The position numbers and the translations under genes were made by a program. Shown piece after piece: positions 1-9,813 of a DNA stretch of 64,000 nucleotides (position 1 is the first letter of the stretch; every line of letters begins with the position of its first letter). The notes under the pieces were generated by a model. It saw only the letters and a list, made by a program, of their open reading frames with translations. It did no database searches and was not told where the DNA came from. Source of the DNA: Limnoperna fortunei (Eukaryota; Mollusca; Bivalvia; Mytilida; Modiolidae); assembly GCA_944474755.1 (NCBI GenBank), contig OX104112.1, positions 53,332,774-53,396,773 on the forward strand, in the 5' to 3' direction.

Positions 1-377
1 GTAATTTAGTGCATTAGATGTGTTAGCACCCTTCGCTGCTTCATCTACCGACATAAGATCTACACAACCGCCATGCTTTAGTTGAATGCATACAACACAC
101 ACAACTGTGTCGTGGGTAGGACAGTAATAATCAAACCGTTTATTGTGATCCTGACAGTTTAAGTTTATATGTAAGTTTTTGGTTTTTCGGTACTTAACGG
201 CTGGTATGATATTATGGTTTCTGGACATTTTGTGAGCTTTGTGACTCCTACAGCATTCTGCGCAGAAAATTTCTTCACAGTCTGTACACCATTGGCTCTC
301 AGGTTAGGTAATATGCTCATATGGGTCGGGTTCGCATGGTAATTCGCAAGCCGCCGCGGTTTCCGTTCAGTAAAATA
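1..377 (-). pseudogene. TRIM-like B-box gene, N-terminal part, decayed
   Basis: Read on the minus strand, this matches the beginning of the TRIM-like gene at 37266-38954 codon for codon over most of its length. It keeps the Cys/His pattern of the first B-box-like finger (QWCTDC, FCAECCRSHK) and a second B-box-like stretch (Cys-x2-His, CPTHD, CVVC). It is broken: the position of the start codon reads ACG, and an in-frame TAA lies at 304-306, about 20 codons in. The remainder of the gene would lie to the left of the window. By family knowledge such proteins are E3-ligase-like or adaptor proteins, but this copy is unlikely to make one. An alternative is that translation starts downstream of the stop. 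The homology call is firm and the pseudogene call fairly firm. Confidence 0.75.
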
Positions 378-1783
378 ATAAAAATGTTAATAAAATTATA
401 GAGACGTAAATACAACGTTTGTGAAATCTATTAGGTTACTCCTTTGACTTTTAAGATGTACGCAATGGCAAAATCTAAATATAGTGACGAAAACGCCTAT
501 TAAATGTGATTATTAAATTGCTTGAAAAGCAAATAGGCATATTGGTCCTACCTATGACGAAAATTTTGCGTTTTTGACGGGTCACCTTATTAAAAATGTT
601 TACTAGTGTTTTGTTGCATCATATAGTATTTTTAATTTGACAAAATAGTTTCTACCAAAACGTTTGCAAACGATAAACAGACAAAAAACCGATACATAGA
701 CGGACGAATATAAAGAAACATATACTGTTAAGACAAACCATTTATTTATTAACCTATCACACGCAAATTACACTCTATTACCGTTTGAAACTAACTGCTG
801 GGTTAGTTGCATTAATTGGTGCAAAATGAAAATAATACTTCAACATGATTTTTAATCCAAAAAATATTATTTACAATATAAAATAAAACATGAAACAAAC
901 CTAAAACGATAACAAAGAAAGGTACAAACTTAATAAATTAATTATTATCCGATCCCCACCAAATAATGGAGGTGACCTAGGTAAGTAAACATTGCAACAC
1001 ACACACACACAGACGTCGAGTTATTCATAATCGTTTGTATGAAAGAGTTAACAACATGAATAGGAAAATCTAACAAAGGATCAACATTTAAAAGATGGAT
1101 TTTTCGTAACGATCAATAAGTCGGGACTTAAAATGTGAAAAGAAATGAGTATGTTGGTTGAAAAGGTAATTTTTTGTGTTTGCAGAAAGGAAGAGAAATA
1201 CTGAATAGGCAAAAGCAAGAAATATCTGTCAGAATTAGAATACCATGGCGATAAGGAAATTCCGGTAAAATTTCTTAAAGCTAATTCAACGATACTGGCT
1301 ATGCACCAATTATCGAAATTTTTCAAGGTATTTTTCGTAAATGTTTTCTTTACCTAGAAATGATTAAGCAGTAGGGCCCTGAATACGAATGATGAACAGA
1401 ATCAACATCTATCATCTCGTCGTTGATTAAATACAGTTCGCATTGGTATTTAAATTTTGCTCGTGTACATGTAATATGCTGATTGTCAATGGGTTTTCTG
1501 TTAGCGATGTGTTCACACAAATTAACAGTTATTAAAAAATTCTTTCCCAGATGTTTTGTTGTTACCTGATGTTTTCATTTATTAATATAAGAAAAAACCT
1601 GTCAAGCAGATAAAAACTGTAAAGATAGGTTAATAAATAAATATATATATCTATATTTAGTCATTGTTCATATTTACTCATTCAATGAGAAATTAAATAC
1701 AAAAAACTAATTGTTGAAAAAAAATCAAAATAGTAGCTCCTTCATACTAAATATGAAAAGCCAGTATTGTTTTATTTATAACT
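378..1783. other. Non-coding AT-rich stretch
   Basis: No convincing coding region or RNA gene is seen. A short (AC)n run lies near 996-1010. The longest open frames here look like chance ORFs. Confidence 0.5.
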
Positions 1784-2127
1784 TACATTTTTGATATAAT
1801 AATTGAGTTATTATTGAGGAATGTGGGTAATTACAAAATACCGAACACCGACGAAACTGTCAAAAAAGATAATTCAAAATCAGGGTCCCAGAAACAGGTA
1901 AACTCAGGAACCAACAACCAAAAATACACAAACTACAATACTGGTCCTGACTTGGTACATTTTTGATATAATAATTGAGTTATTATTGAGGAATGTGGGT
2001 AATTACAAAATACCGAACACCGACGAAACTGTCAAAAAAGATAATTCAAAATCAGGGTCCCAGAAACAGGTAAACTCAGGAACCAACAACCAAAAATACA
2101 CAAACTACAATACTGGTCCTGACTTGG
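1784..2127. repeat. Two perfect tandem copies of a 172-bp unit
   Basis: The sequence from 1784 to 1955 is repeated base for base from 1956 to 2127, followed by the first bases of a third unit. Only one copy of the unit is present in the related repeat near 36.2 kb, so the doubling is local and recent. Confidence 0.95.
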
Positions 2128-2290
2128 TACAGGCGTTTCAAAAGAAATGGTGCGTTTAACCAGGTTTTATGGAATGCTAAAACTTCCCGCTTTTATTTCT
2201 GTAGAATGTGAGTTGGTTAGGTGATTAAAAAAGATGGGTATCATATATCACTATATATCACTATTGTCGTAACCTGAAACTACATATTTG
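1815..2290 (+). repeat. Dispersed repeat, family shared with 36150-36440
   Basis: Stretches such as AATACCGAACACCGA, CCAACAACCAA and TGGTCCTGA-TTGGTACAGGC recur in the same order and strand near 36160-36300. They are followed in both places by a diverged tail containing a GTAGAATG-GAGTT block and ATGGGTATCATAT. It holds no evident protein, and the element class is not determined. Confidence 0.75.
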
Positions 2291-3167
2291 TAGGCATATG
2301 TGGAAGCGAAGGCTTTTTGTATGATTTGCCTAAGACGGGATTTTAGGTTTTCGTGCAGCAAGGTAATATAAATAGTTGAAAAATCAAAGGTTCTAATATA
2401 TAGATGAAATTTAAGATATCGATCTTGACTTCAAAATTTCCAAAAGTTCTTTAAAATTTTAAGAATCCACAAATGATTAATATTACTTCGAGAATAAACA
2501 GCTTCAGAGTATTTGCTGTCTTTGACTGCCGACAATATCTAAGTCAAACGTTTTGACAACTCTTTGGTAGAGCATGTAGATGAGCCGGTCATGTATCTTT
2601 CCTTGTAAGGAGTTTTATGTAATTTAGGAATTCAATAAAATATATGGTAAGACTTCAGACTCTTTGTCGTAATTAATATTCAATGATGTTGGTATATTTA
2701 TTAGACACGATATATAATAATAATAGTTATATATAAAATAGGACGAAATTTACTGCCATTATAATCATCGGCAGAATTGAGAACTTCGATATATTTATAT
2801 ACATTTTTTTACGTTATAAAAGCTTCAGACATGGTAAATTAGCGAAAAACAGTCTTTATTGGAGAAATTTCGGTTTTTTTTAAATGTTGTTTGTAACCGC
2901 CATGATTTTACATGTCATTGATCACTTTTCCATATATACGGATAATAGTGACGTAATTGTAGTAAAATTGTGCGAATTTGCATACTACAACACACATTCT
3001 GTAGTACGAGCTACCATATATAGAACGTAATTTACATATACCTATACAGCATTTTGGATACTCAAAGTTGTTTAAGGTAGTATAAGTAATTCAACAAAGT
3101 CATGATGTCATTTAAGACATAACGAATTATCATCATGTATCATGTATTATAAATCGATCCTAAACAA
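2291..3167. other. Non-coding stretch, nothing recognised
   Basis: AT-rich with frequent stops in all frames. I see no repeat matching others in the window. Confidence 0.4.
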
Positions 3168-3372
3168 GGGCATCTGTTGCCGAGTGGATAAGGTAGTTTG
3201 TCTACTATTGATCACGTGGTATATAACACTGGGGTTGCAGGTTCGAGTTTCACTGCGGGCAGGGTTTGCTTAACCCCGTCTTAATTGACAAGGATTGCCA
3301 GACTTCTTTCCGAAGGTGAGGCTTTTATCCGGGTACTCCGGCCTCTTCTACCATTAAACCCCTCTCCAAAAA
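3168..3372 (+). repeat. tRNA-derived SINE, family S1, copy a
   Basis: It starts with a tRNA-like head: an A-box (TTGCCGAGTGGATAAGG) and a B-box (GGTTCGAGTTTCACT) about 50 bases on. The family body follows (TTGACAAGGATTGCCAG, CCGGGTACTCCGGC). About a dozen copies or fragments of this family occur in the window. Confidence 0.85.
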
Positions 3373-4619
3373 GCGAGCGTAGTATGATTATTCGTTCTAT
3401 AGATAAATTACCAGTAACAACTTTTATGTTTTGCATGAGTTGACATTAATGCCATTTATAACAAATGGTGACTGTCGAATTATATAAAGGTTGTACATAG
3501 CTTATATGTGCAACTGCCTTTTTACATAAAAAGTCAGTAGTGTTGTACTGCGCCCAACTTCATTGCAAGAATAAATTCGTACCTTGGCCAAAAACAAAAA
3601 ACGAGAGTTCGATTTTCGTTCTATATATAAAGTGACTAGGAACAACATTTATGTTTGCATGAATGGCATTTAACGCCATTTTGAACAGTTTTTTAGCATT
3701 ATCATAGCTTACAGATTTAATTGGGAGAGAATATGGAATATTCGGTGAAATTCCCAGATGTCTTTAACACAAACTGTTAGCCTTATCAATAAAGAAGGGA
3801 GTCAAGCCTGAAATAAGACTCGGGCTAGTAACCTCACTTATGGGAAGTACGTCATCTACAGTGCATAAATAACTATTTGACCACTCGGTCACCGAGGCTC
3901 CCATCAAAAGCTAAATGGGTGACCATTTGACCATATTAACAATCCATAATAAAGATAAATATAATTCGGATTTATCGTCATAGAGTTATATGGCTACATG
4001 TAGCTATTGATTAATCATTGTAGGCGGAAAGCCTGACATTCAGAGGTTCATTTTTCTCCAAAAAGGTTTGCTTCTCCTTAGAATTACTTTTCCGAAGGTT
4101 AAATATTCCGAAGGTTTATGAATTCATAATATCAAAATCCTAAAGACCGTTACATTGACGAAAAAACAATTTGTTGTGTGGACGTATTAATTTAAGAAAT
4201 TTCCTAGTATGCTTGTAGCGGTCATATGATTGTAATTAACATGGAATGGGAGAAAACATGTTAAACAAATCAAACAAGGAAATATGAAGTCTTTAAGATG
4301 TATTAGATGTTAACTAAAACTGTTAATTTGAGAAATGAAGCATTAATTGAATATTTCAAGTTTGCATTAAGGTTAACGGCCATATCAAGAAGACAGTTTA
4401 TTTTGTAAAAGGAAATAAGGTATTTACATTTACAAGTCTTGCATTCTCAAAATTATAAATACACGTATTAAAACATTATGAAAATATGGTTTTATTTCAA
4501 ACTTAAACTTTGGCGATGAATCCGTTAATAAGATTACTCTTTTAGTGTCAATCTGGTTCATAGTAGGATATATGGAGAACAGTATAAATGATTAATTATG
4601 GGTATACACTAAAACGCCT
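3373..4619. other. Non-coding stretch with a possible second tRNA-like SINE at 3778-3905 (minus)
   Basis: On the minus strand, 3905 down to about 3778 has an A-box-like GTGACCGAGTGGTCAA and, about 75 bases on, a weaker CCCGAGTC B-box-like block. This could be a decayed SINE of another family. The rest shows nothing recognisable. Confidence 0.35.
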
Positions 4620-4901
4620 TTAACAGTGGGCATAGACAACTTGTGCAGAGTCTTGAGGGCCTTTTGGGATTCTAGTACACATGGTTCGACTTATCAAGGG
4701 ATTTACAACAATTACAGCTGCTGTGTTCGAGAAAGCAACATCTGGTTTGAGGTAAAAACCGGGGAGAGACGGCAGTGTAAAATCAAATCTACTCTTCAAT
4801 CTGGCCATAGACTTGTCGATGTGGCGTATGACAGGACGATTTTCTACACCCTCGAATGTCCTACGTTTGTGATAATCCGGTGCTCTTGTCTCTTTAAGCA
4901 C
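4620..4901 (-). CDS. Exon-like ORF, unrecognised
   Basis: This is a minus-strand open frame of about 93 codons ending in TAA, with base composition less AT-rich than its surroundings. Just upstream of the conserved-looking part, on the minus strand, is a pyrimidine-rich stretch ending in AG (about 4916-4893). It could be a 3' splice site, making this a last coding exon. The protein is basic and proline-containing, has no membrane segment, and I do not recognise it. A 125-codon ORF on the opposite strand overlaps it, so one of the two is a shadow. Without transcript data it could be a chance ORF. Confidence 0.3.
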   Translation of the reverse strand: MLKETRAPDYHKRRTFEGVENRPVIRHIDKSMARLKSRFDFTLPSLPGFYLKPDVAFSNTAAVIVVNPLISRTMCTRIPKGPQDSAQVVYAHC

Positions 4902-5469
4902 GAAAAGATGAAAAAACGATACAACTTACCATGTAATTCACGTAATAGGATAGTCTCCCGTTTCTCAGTTCATTCGTTGCTTACTAACTTGTTCTCGTCC
5001 TGAATATAGCCTAAAATCTCTGGATGTTGAGAAGTATTCAGTCAACCAATAACGAAACAAGTCAAAGGGAAGTAATTCATTGAGCAAAAATGGTTCGTGG
5101 TTGTTTAACTACTCAGAAATGTACATTTAAATGTTTGACATACATATCCGCAGATACAGAAAATGTGTAAACAACAATTAACGTTGCAAACCTAACGTTC
5201 ACTCTCTAATTTTACAGATACAATAGAGGAGTCAGTGGCCAAGTATAGATGTATGTGGTCTTATCTACATATCAATTCGGCACGGTCTGCTCAGTTGCGA
5301 AAATAAACACTCATATAAACAATATAGATCTTTTTAATCAGATTTGTGTCTTCTTTTAATATAAATTATTCAACACTCGTTTATCAGTCATCAGATTGTA
5401 AATCACATAAGAAATAACATTGATCATTTCAACAAATACATAACCGTAACTGTACATAACATCTTAAAC
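4902..5469. other. Stretch holding the unresolved 5' edge of the PLE
   Basis: No coding signal is seen. The Penelope-like element probably begins somewhere after about 5340, but I see no terminal repeat or target duplication that would fix its edge. Confidence 0.35.
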
Positions 5470-7511
5470 AAATGGAAAAAAACTGACGGTAGAATTCAAT
5501 CATATGCAACGGAAGCTGAATTAATGGAAGGATCTGACTTATATGATATTGATATCTTTGTTAAAACAAAAATTGATAAAAACTATGTATGGTTTATGTA
5601 TTCGACTAGAGGCGATTGCAACCACGATAAACAATTCATTTGTATTGGACATGAAAATCAACACTGCTGAAATTAAATGAGAGACCATGTAAATGTTCAA
5701 AATCACTGATAAATACAAATTGTAATAAAATAGAAAATAAACAAGAGGCCAATGACAATGACCAAGGTACAATAAAACAAAATACACAGAACAAGAAGTT
5801 AAAATCGGAAGTTTATAACTTTTCGCAAAAAACTCTTACAAAAGACCATTTCCGTCTGTTATCAAAAGGCCTTAAATTCATACCGACAAGAAGAAAGGTT
5901 GACATACGGAAATTAATAACCGATTTAAAACTTTGGGAAAGGCGTATGAGACTTAGAGAGTACTTTATGAACATGGAAAATGATAATAAATGTGAAAACA
6001 ACAACTGTAAGACATCAAAAAGAAAATAAAGCCTAAAAAAATAAACAAATCTTGGACCCCCGAGGAAGGTAGAAATAAATGGTTAGATCAATATATTCAA
6101 GAAGTAAAAGATGACGTGATAAAGAATTTGAAGAAAGATTTTAAAAGTAATTTATCAGTAAAATAAGAAAAAGCCTTGAAAGAACTTTTAAATGACCAGT
6201 CCATTGTTATAAGACCCAGTGACAAGGGTTCTGGTATTGTAGTCCTTGACGCTGATAAATACAGAGACGATGTAGAAACAGTACTGTTATACAACACAAC
6301 ATACAAACAAATAGATGAAAATCTAGTTTTAAAAACAGAAAACAAAATTAGAAAAATAATTAATAAAATGTACAAAACTGGGTAATTTCTGAAGATATGA
6401 AAAGTTTCTTCTTACCCAAATACTCTCGACCAGGAAAAGTAAAAGAGAACCCGAAAGTACACAAAAATAATAACCCCTTGCGACTTATAATAAACGGACA
6501 ACACAGCATTACATAAAATATTGCTGAATTCATAGAAGAAGAGCTAAGTGAAAACGTAAAAGGATTAAAATCATATATAAAAGACACGACTGATTTCTTG
6601 AATAAAATAAAAACAATTTCACAGCCGCTACCAGATGATGCGATCATGTTTTGTTTAGATGTAAAAGCGCTTTACCCAAGTGTACCAAGAAAAGAGGCTA
6701 ACGATTCATGCAAAGATGCTTTTAACAAAAGATCATACCCAAAGATACCAACTGAAGATGCTTTAACTTTAATGGACGTTGTTTTGGAAAATAATATTTT
6801 TTCATTCAATAATAAATTTTATATTCAGACGGAAGGAACAGCCATCGGATCTAAACTAGGAATGAATTATGCGTGTACATACATGGGTCAATGGGAAAAA
6901 AACCTTTTTGAGATTAGTGACCATAAACCATTATGCTACTGGAGGTATGTAGATGATATTTGGGAAATATGGACAAGCGAGAAAATACACTCAATGAATT
7001 TGTAAATACGGCTAACAATATTCACCCCCGAATAAAACTTGAGATAAGATCATCAAAAGATACGATAGAATTTCTTGACACCAAAATACAAATTTCAAAC
7101 GGATATATTGAAACAGATCTTTATTCAAAAGAAACAGATAAACATCAGTATTTACATATAAGTTCAAACCACCCTAGAAAAACCAAAGAATCAATTCCAT
7201 ATGGCCTTGGTGTGAGATTAAAAGGAATTTGTTCTATACCAACAGAGTACGAAAGGAGAAAAAATGATTTGAAAGAACAGCTTCAAAAACGGGGATACAA
7301 AACGGAACTGATCATTAAACAACTAAATAAAGTAGACAATTTAGACAGGGAAGACCTTCTCAAATACAAAACGAAAAAATAAATGACAGAGTGCCACTGG
7401 TATTGACCTATTCTGATGCCTTACCTAACATCCATTCCATTTTACATAAACACATATTAACATTACACAGATCAAAAAATTTAAAAGATATTTTTCCAAT
7501 GCCACCACTAG
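5470..7511 (+). pseudogene. Penelope-like element, reverse transcriptase part (5' segment)
   Basis: From about 5800 the plus strand encodes the N-terminal PLE signature (LSKGLKFIPT, then LWERRMRLREYF). Further on come IRPSDKGSGIVVLD and the RT core: DVKALYPSVP (motif A), GTAIGSKLGMNYA (motif B) and RYVDDIWEIW (motif C, catalytic DD). After these come FLDTKI and the KETDKHQYLHISSNHP block. The frame is broken by several stops between 5.7 and 6.6 kb, by a frameshift just after the YVDD motif (about 6970-7000) and by another in an A-run near 7375. The coding sequence stops abruptly at 7511, where the Gypsy LTR begins, and resumes at 23834. By family knowledge this RT primes on chromosomal DNA. 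This copy is dead. Confidence 0.88.
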
Positions 7512-7799
7512 TGTTATATGGTAGTATGGCATGGTCTAGTTGTTCATTTAAATTTCACTATTTGTTCTATCACAATTTTAAGAGTTACTTCCCTTTAAAT
7601 ACTATTTTCATTTACTATAATTATTTTCCGGGAACCTTACGTTTCCCTACCATTTTTGAATTTTGTTTTACATAATGTGTGACGTATCTGTCTTTTGCTT
7701 TTTGGATTTTGTAAAGAACGGACGTGATTTAATAAAGTTAAAAGTAATCGTTGTTCTTCGATATACAAATAAGAAGCGGAGCAACACTATAAGATCACA
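7512..7799 (+). repeat. Gypsy 5' LTR
   Basis: It begins TGTTATATGG and ends ATCACA. It contains an AATAAA polyadenylation signal near 7730. It differs from the 3' LTR by about eight substitutions and two small indels (a 2-base AT and a 5-base insertion near 7780), counted by eye. The next bases, TGGTGGAGAACC, begin with the TGG expected of a tRNA primer-binding site. I could not assign the tRNA. Confidence 0.92.
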
Positions 7800-7972
7800 T
7801 GGTGGAGAACCATAAGGTCGGAGCATAGTCCCCATGAAACTCCGAAAAGGAAAGTATTTTGACATTTGTTTTTGGTCTGAAAAATTTTGAGATTCATTAC
7901 AACTTCAAAATGGCGCCGGAGGTCACATGGCTTAACTTTATCTTGTGTGATACTTATTGACAATTTGCATTA
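7800..7972 (+). other. Gypsy leader
   Basis: Untranslated leader between the 5' LTR and the first ORF, with the likely primer-binding site at its first bases. Confidence 0.6.
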
Positions 7973-8704
7973 ATGAATATCAACAAATTACGGAAACAAA
8001 TTGACAAATTACGTCTTGATCCTCTTGTTCAACCAACTCGGACTCCTGTTTTACTCAGTGACAGCAAGGGTTTCAACCGCCAAAATCAAGTCCGCGTGAA
8101 TCCGGAATCTTTTATCCAGTTTTGGTGCGAAGCAGGATCTACGGCGGAAAATCGATTGAACTATTTAAAAGACAATTTGGCGCATCACTTACAAAGTTTT
8201 CGAAACATTACACTTTATGTTTGGGTTGGAACTTGTAATTTAACTTCGAAAAATGGTAATTTAATTCACCTTGCATCTCATGACAATTCAGCTACAACCG
8301 GTCTCATATCTACATTAAAAGAAATTTACCATTTTGTCAGAACATTTGACCAACAACAGGTTAAACTTGTTTTTCTAAGGCTTCCAGTATATTCGATTAG
8401 CGAATATAACAAGTATCATGGGTTTACTGGAAGTTTTGACACATTTAAGCAAGATGATAGGCGTTTGGTTGAGCGGATTGAGGAGGTAAACTTTTTCATT
8501 GAGGATATTAACAGGCTCCTTCATGCATATTCACCTAAATTTTCACACGACCTTCAGAAAACAAGAAGTTGTGTAAAAAGGGGGAGACATACAAGTTACA
8601 GTTGTGATTTTTCACTTGTGAGAGATGGTATTCATCCAATAGATCTTTTGGCCAAGTTATGGTTAATCAGACTTACTCGTTTAATACACAAAGATTGTTA
8701 TTAA
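7973..8704 (+). CDS. SGNH/GDSL-hydrolase-like ORF upstream of gag
   Basis: An intact 243-codon ORF starts at the first ATG after the Gypsy leader and ends 121 bases before the gag ATG. Landmarks of SGNH hydrolases are in order: LLSDSKG with candidate nucleophile Ser31 (block I), VWVGTCN with Gly86 and Asn89 (block III), and VRDGIHP with Asp218 and His221 (block V). A likely block II Gly, expected around residue 55, is less clear. There is no signal peptide or membrane segment. By family knowledge these enzymes hydrolyse esters or remove acetyl groups, and esterase-like domains are known in ORF1 of some LINEs. A role in this LTR element is inference only. It is the one ORF of the element without a break. 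It could also be a structural or RNA-binding derivative that lost activity. Assignment rests on motifs, not on a profile search. Confidence 0.72.
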   Translation: MNINKLRKQIDKLRLDPLVQPTRTPVLLSDSKGFNRQNQVRVNPESFIQFWCEAGSTAENRLNYLKDNLAHHLQSFRNITLYVWVGTCNLTSKNGNLIHLASHDNSATTGLISTLKEIYHFVRTFDQQQVKLVFLRLPVYSISEYNKYHGFTGSFDTFKQDDRRLVERIEEVNFFIEDINRLLHAYSPKFSHDLQKTRSCVKRGRHTSYSCDFSLVRDGIHPIDLLAKLWLIRLTRLIHKDCY

Positions 8705-8825
8705 ATGTTTAAATATTATATGTGTCATTTTGTTTGCAGAAAGGATATGCCTTTCTCACAGTCCGTTTGTTTGTAAGACATATTTTTGAATATCAAAATT
8801 TCATTTCACAATTTTCGGAACTTTC

Positions 8826-9359
8826 ATGATGGATAAATTTCACTTTAGCAGTTCAAAATTTTCCGGATACCCGTATGAAAATGGAGAAAATTTTTTAAAA
8901 GAATTTGAATCTTATTCTAAACTTAATGATTTTGACGATGACGACGATGACTCTCGCAAATTAGCTGCTTTTCACTTACTGTTAAAAGGTCCAGCTTTAA
9001 CTTGGTTTTTAGCATTAGGGGTTGATGAAAACTCCACATGGGACAATATCAGTAATGAATTTTACAGAAAATATGTCCGTCTCGATTGGCAACACCCCTC
9101 CGTTCTAGTTGAAAGTGAGAATTTTCACAGTTTGGTCCTTAAACCCAACCAACAGATTGAAGATTTCTACAGTAATGTATATGAAAAGGGACAATTATTG
9201 GGTAAGCCAGAACACGAGGTAATGACCCAGTTTATTAAAGGATTGCCAGACAAACTTGTATTTTATGTAAGGGCAAGTAAGCCAAATGACACTTCTGAGG
9301 CCCTAACTATAGCAAAAACAGGCATCATGATCCATCACTTGCGTCTGTTCAAAATTTAA
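8826..9359 (+). CDS. Gypsy gag, capsid part
   Basis: The 177-codon ORF begins at a tandem ATG and encodes a Ty3/Gypsy-type gag: an acidic run at residues 38-43, then LLLKGPALTWFLAL, TWDNISNEFYRKY, and QQIEDFYSNVYEKG with FIKGLPDKLVFYVR, the usual retrotransposon gag core. By family knowledge it builds the virus-like particle in the cytoplasm. The frame is lost at about 9315-9323 (an A-rich GCAAAAACAGG stretch), so the last dozen residues are out of frame. The true continuation, including the zinc knuckles, lies in the next frame back. It sits 121 bases after the SGNH-like ORF. Confidence 0.88.
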   Translation: MMDKFHFSSSKFSGYPYENGENFLKEFESYSKLNDFDDDDDDSRKLAAFHLLLKGPALTWFLALGVDENSTWDNISNEFYRKYVRLDWQHPSVLVESENFHSLVLKPNQQIEDFYSNVYEKGQLLGKPEHEVMTQFIKGLPDKLVFYVRASKPNDTSEALTIAKTGIMIHHLRLFKI

Positions 9360-9763
9360 GAGTTCATCCTAATGAACTGTCTGAAATTAAACAACAAATT
9401 AGTCATTTAACTGAGACAGTCTCAAAACTGACAATGTTACAAGGTACCCAGCCTAAATATTCATTTCAATCGGAACAACCCCGTAAAAGTGGTGCTTGTT
9501 TTAAATGTAATTCTACGGGTCATGCTAAAAGAAATTGCAATTGGAACTCACAGGGTATTCCAAATCCTCAAACCTCATGTCAGCTCTGTTCACAAAAGGG
9601 GCATGACGCATTACGCTGTAAGACTTTGCCTCAGCAAAAAGATAACACAAGTGAGCAAGTGTGTCAGATTTGCTCTACATCGGGGCACACAGCCAGAACG
9701 TGCACTCGGGGAAACTTGCAAACCCTAGGGGCCACAGGGCACGATCCCCTGGGAGGTCAGTAA
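9320..9763 (+). CDS. Gypsy gag, nucleocapsid part (frame-shifted continuation)
   Basis: In the frame starting at position 2 modulo 3 the gag reading continues from about 9320 through a heptad-like stretch (ELSEIKQQISHLTETVSKL) to three zinc knuckles of the form C-x2-C-x4-H-x4-C: CFKCNSTGHAKRNC, CQLCSQKGHDALRC and CQICSTSGHTARTC. These bind RNA in nucleocapsid domains. The first ATG in this frame is at 9434, but the frame is open upstream to the gag frameshift, so this is the C-terminal end of gag and not a separate gene. Three knuckles is more than the one or two usual in the group. It ends with TAA at 9761-9763. Confidence 0.85.
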   Translation, partial: RHHDPSLASVQNLRVHPNELSEIKQQISHLTETVSKLTMLQGTQPKYSFQSEQPRKSGACFKCNSTGHAKRNCNWNSQGIPNPQTSCQLCSQKGHDALRCKTLPQQKDNTSEQVCQICSTSGHTARTCTRGNLQTLGATGHDPLGGQ

Positions 9764-9813
9764 ACTGTGCCACACGACTTTGAAGCCGGTCGCCATCACG
9801 TAAAAATTGTTAG

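Noticed and set aside
4626..5003. 125-codon plus-strand ORF
   Set aside because: Overlaps the minus-strand exon-like ORF and looks less protein-like; kept only as an alternative reading.
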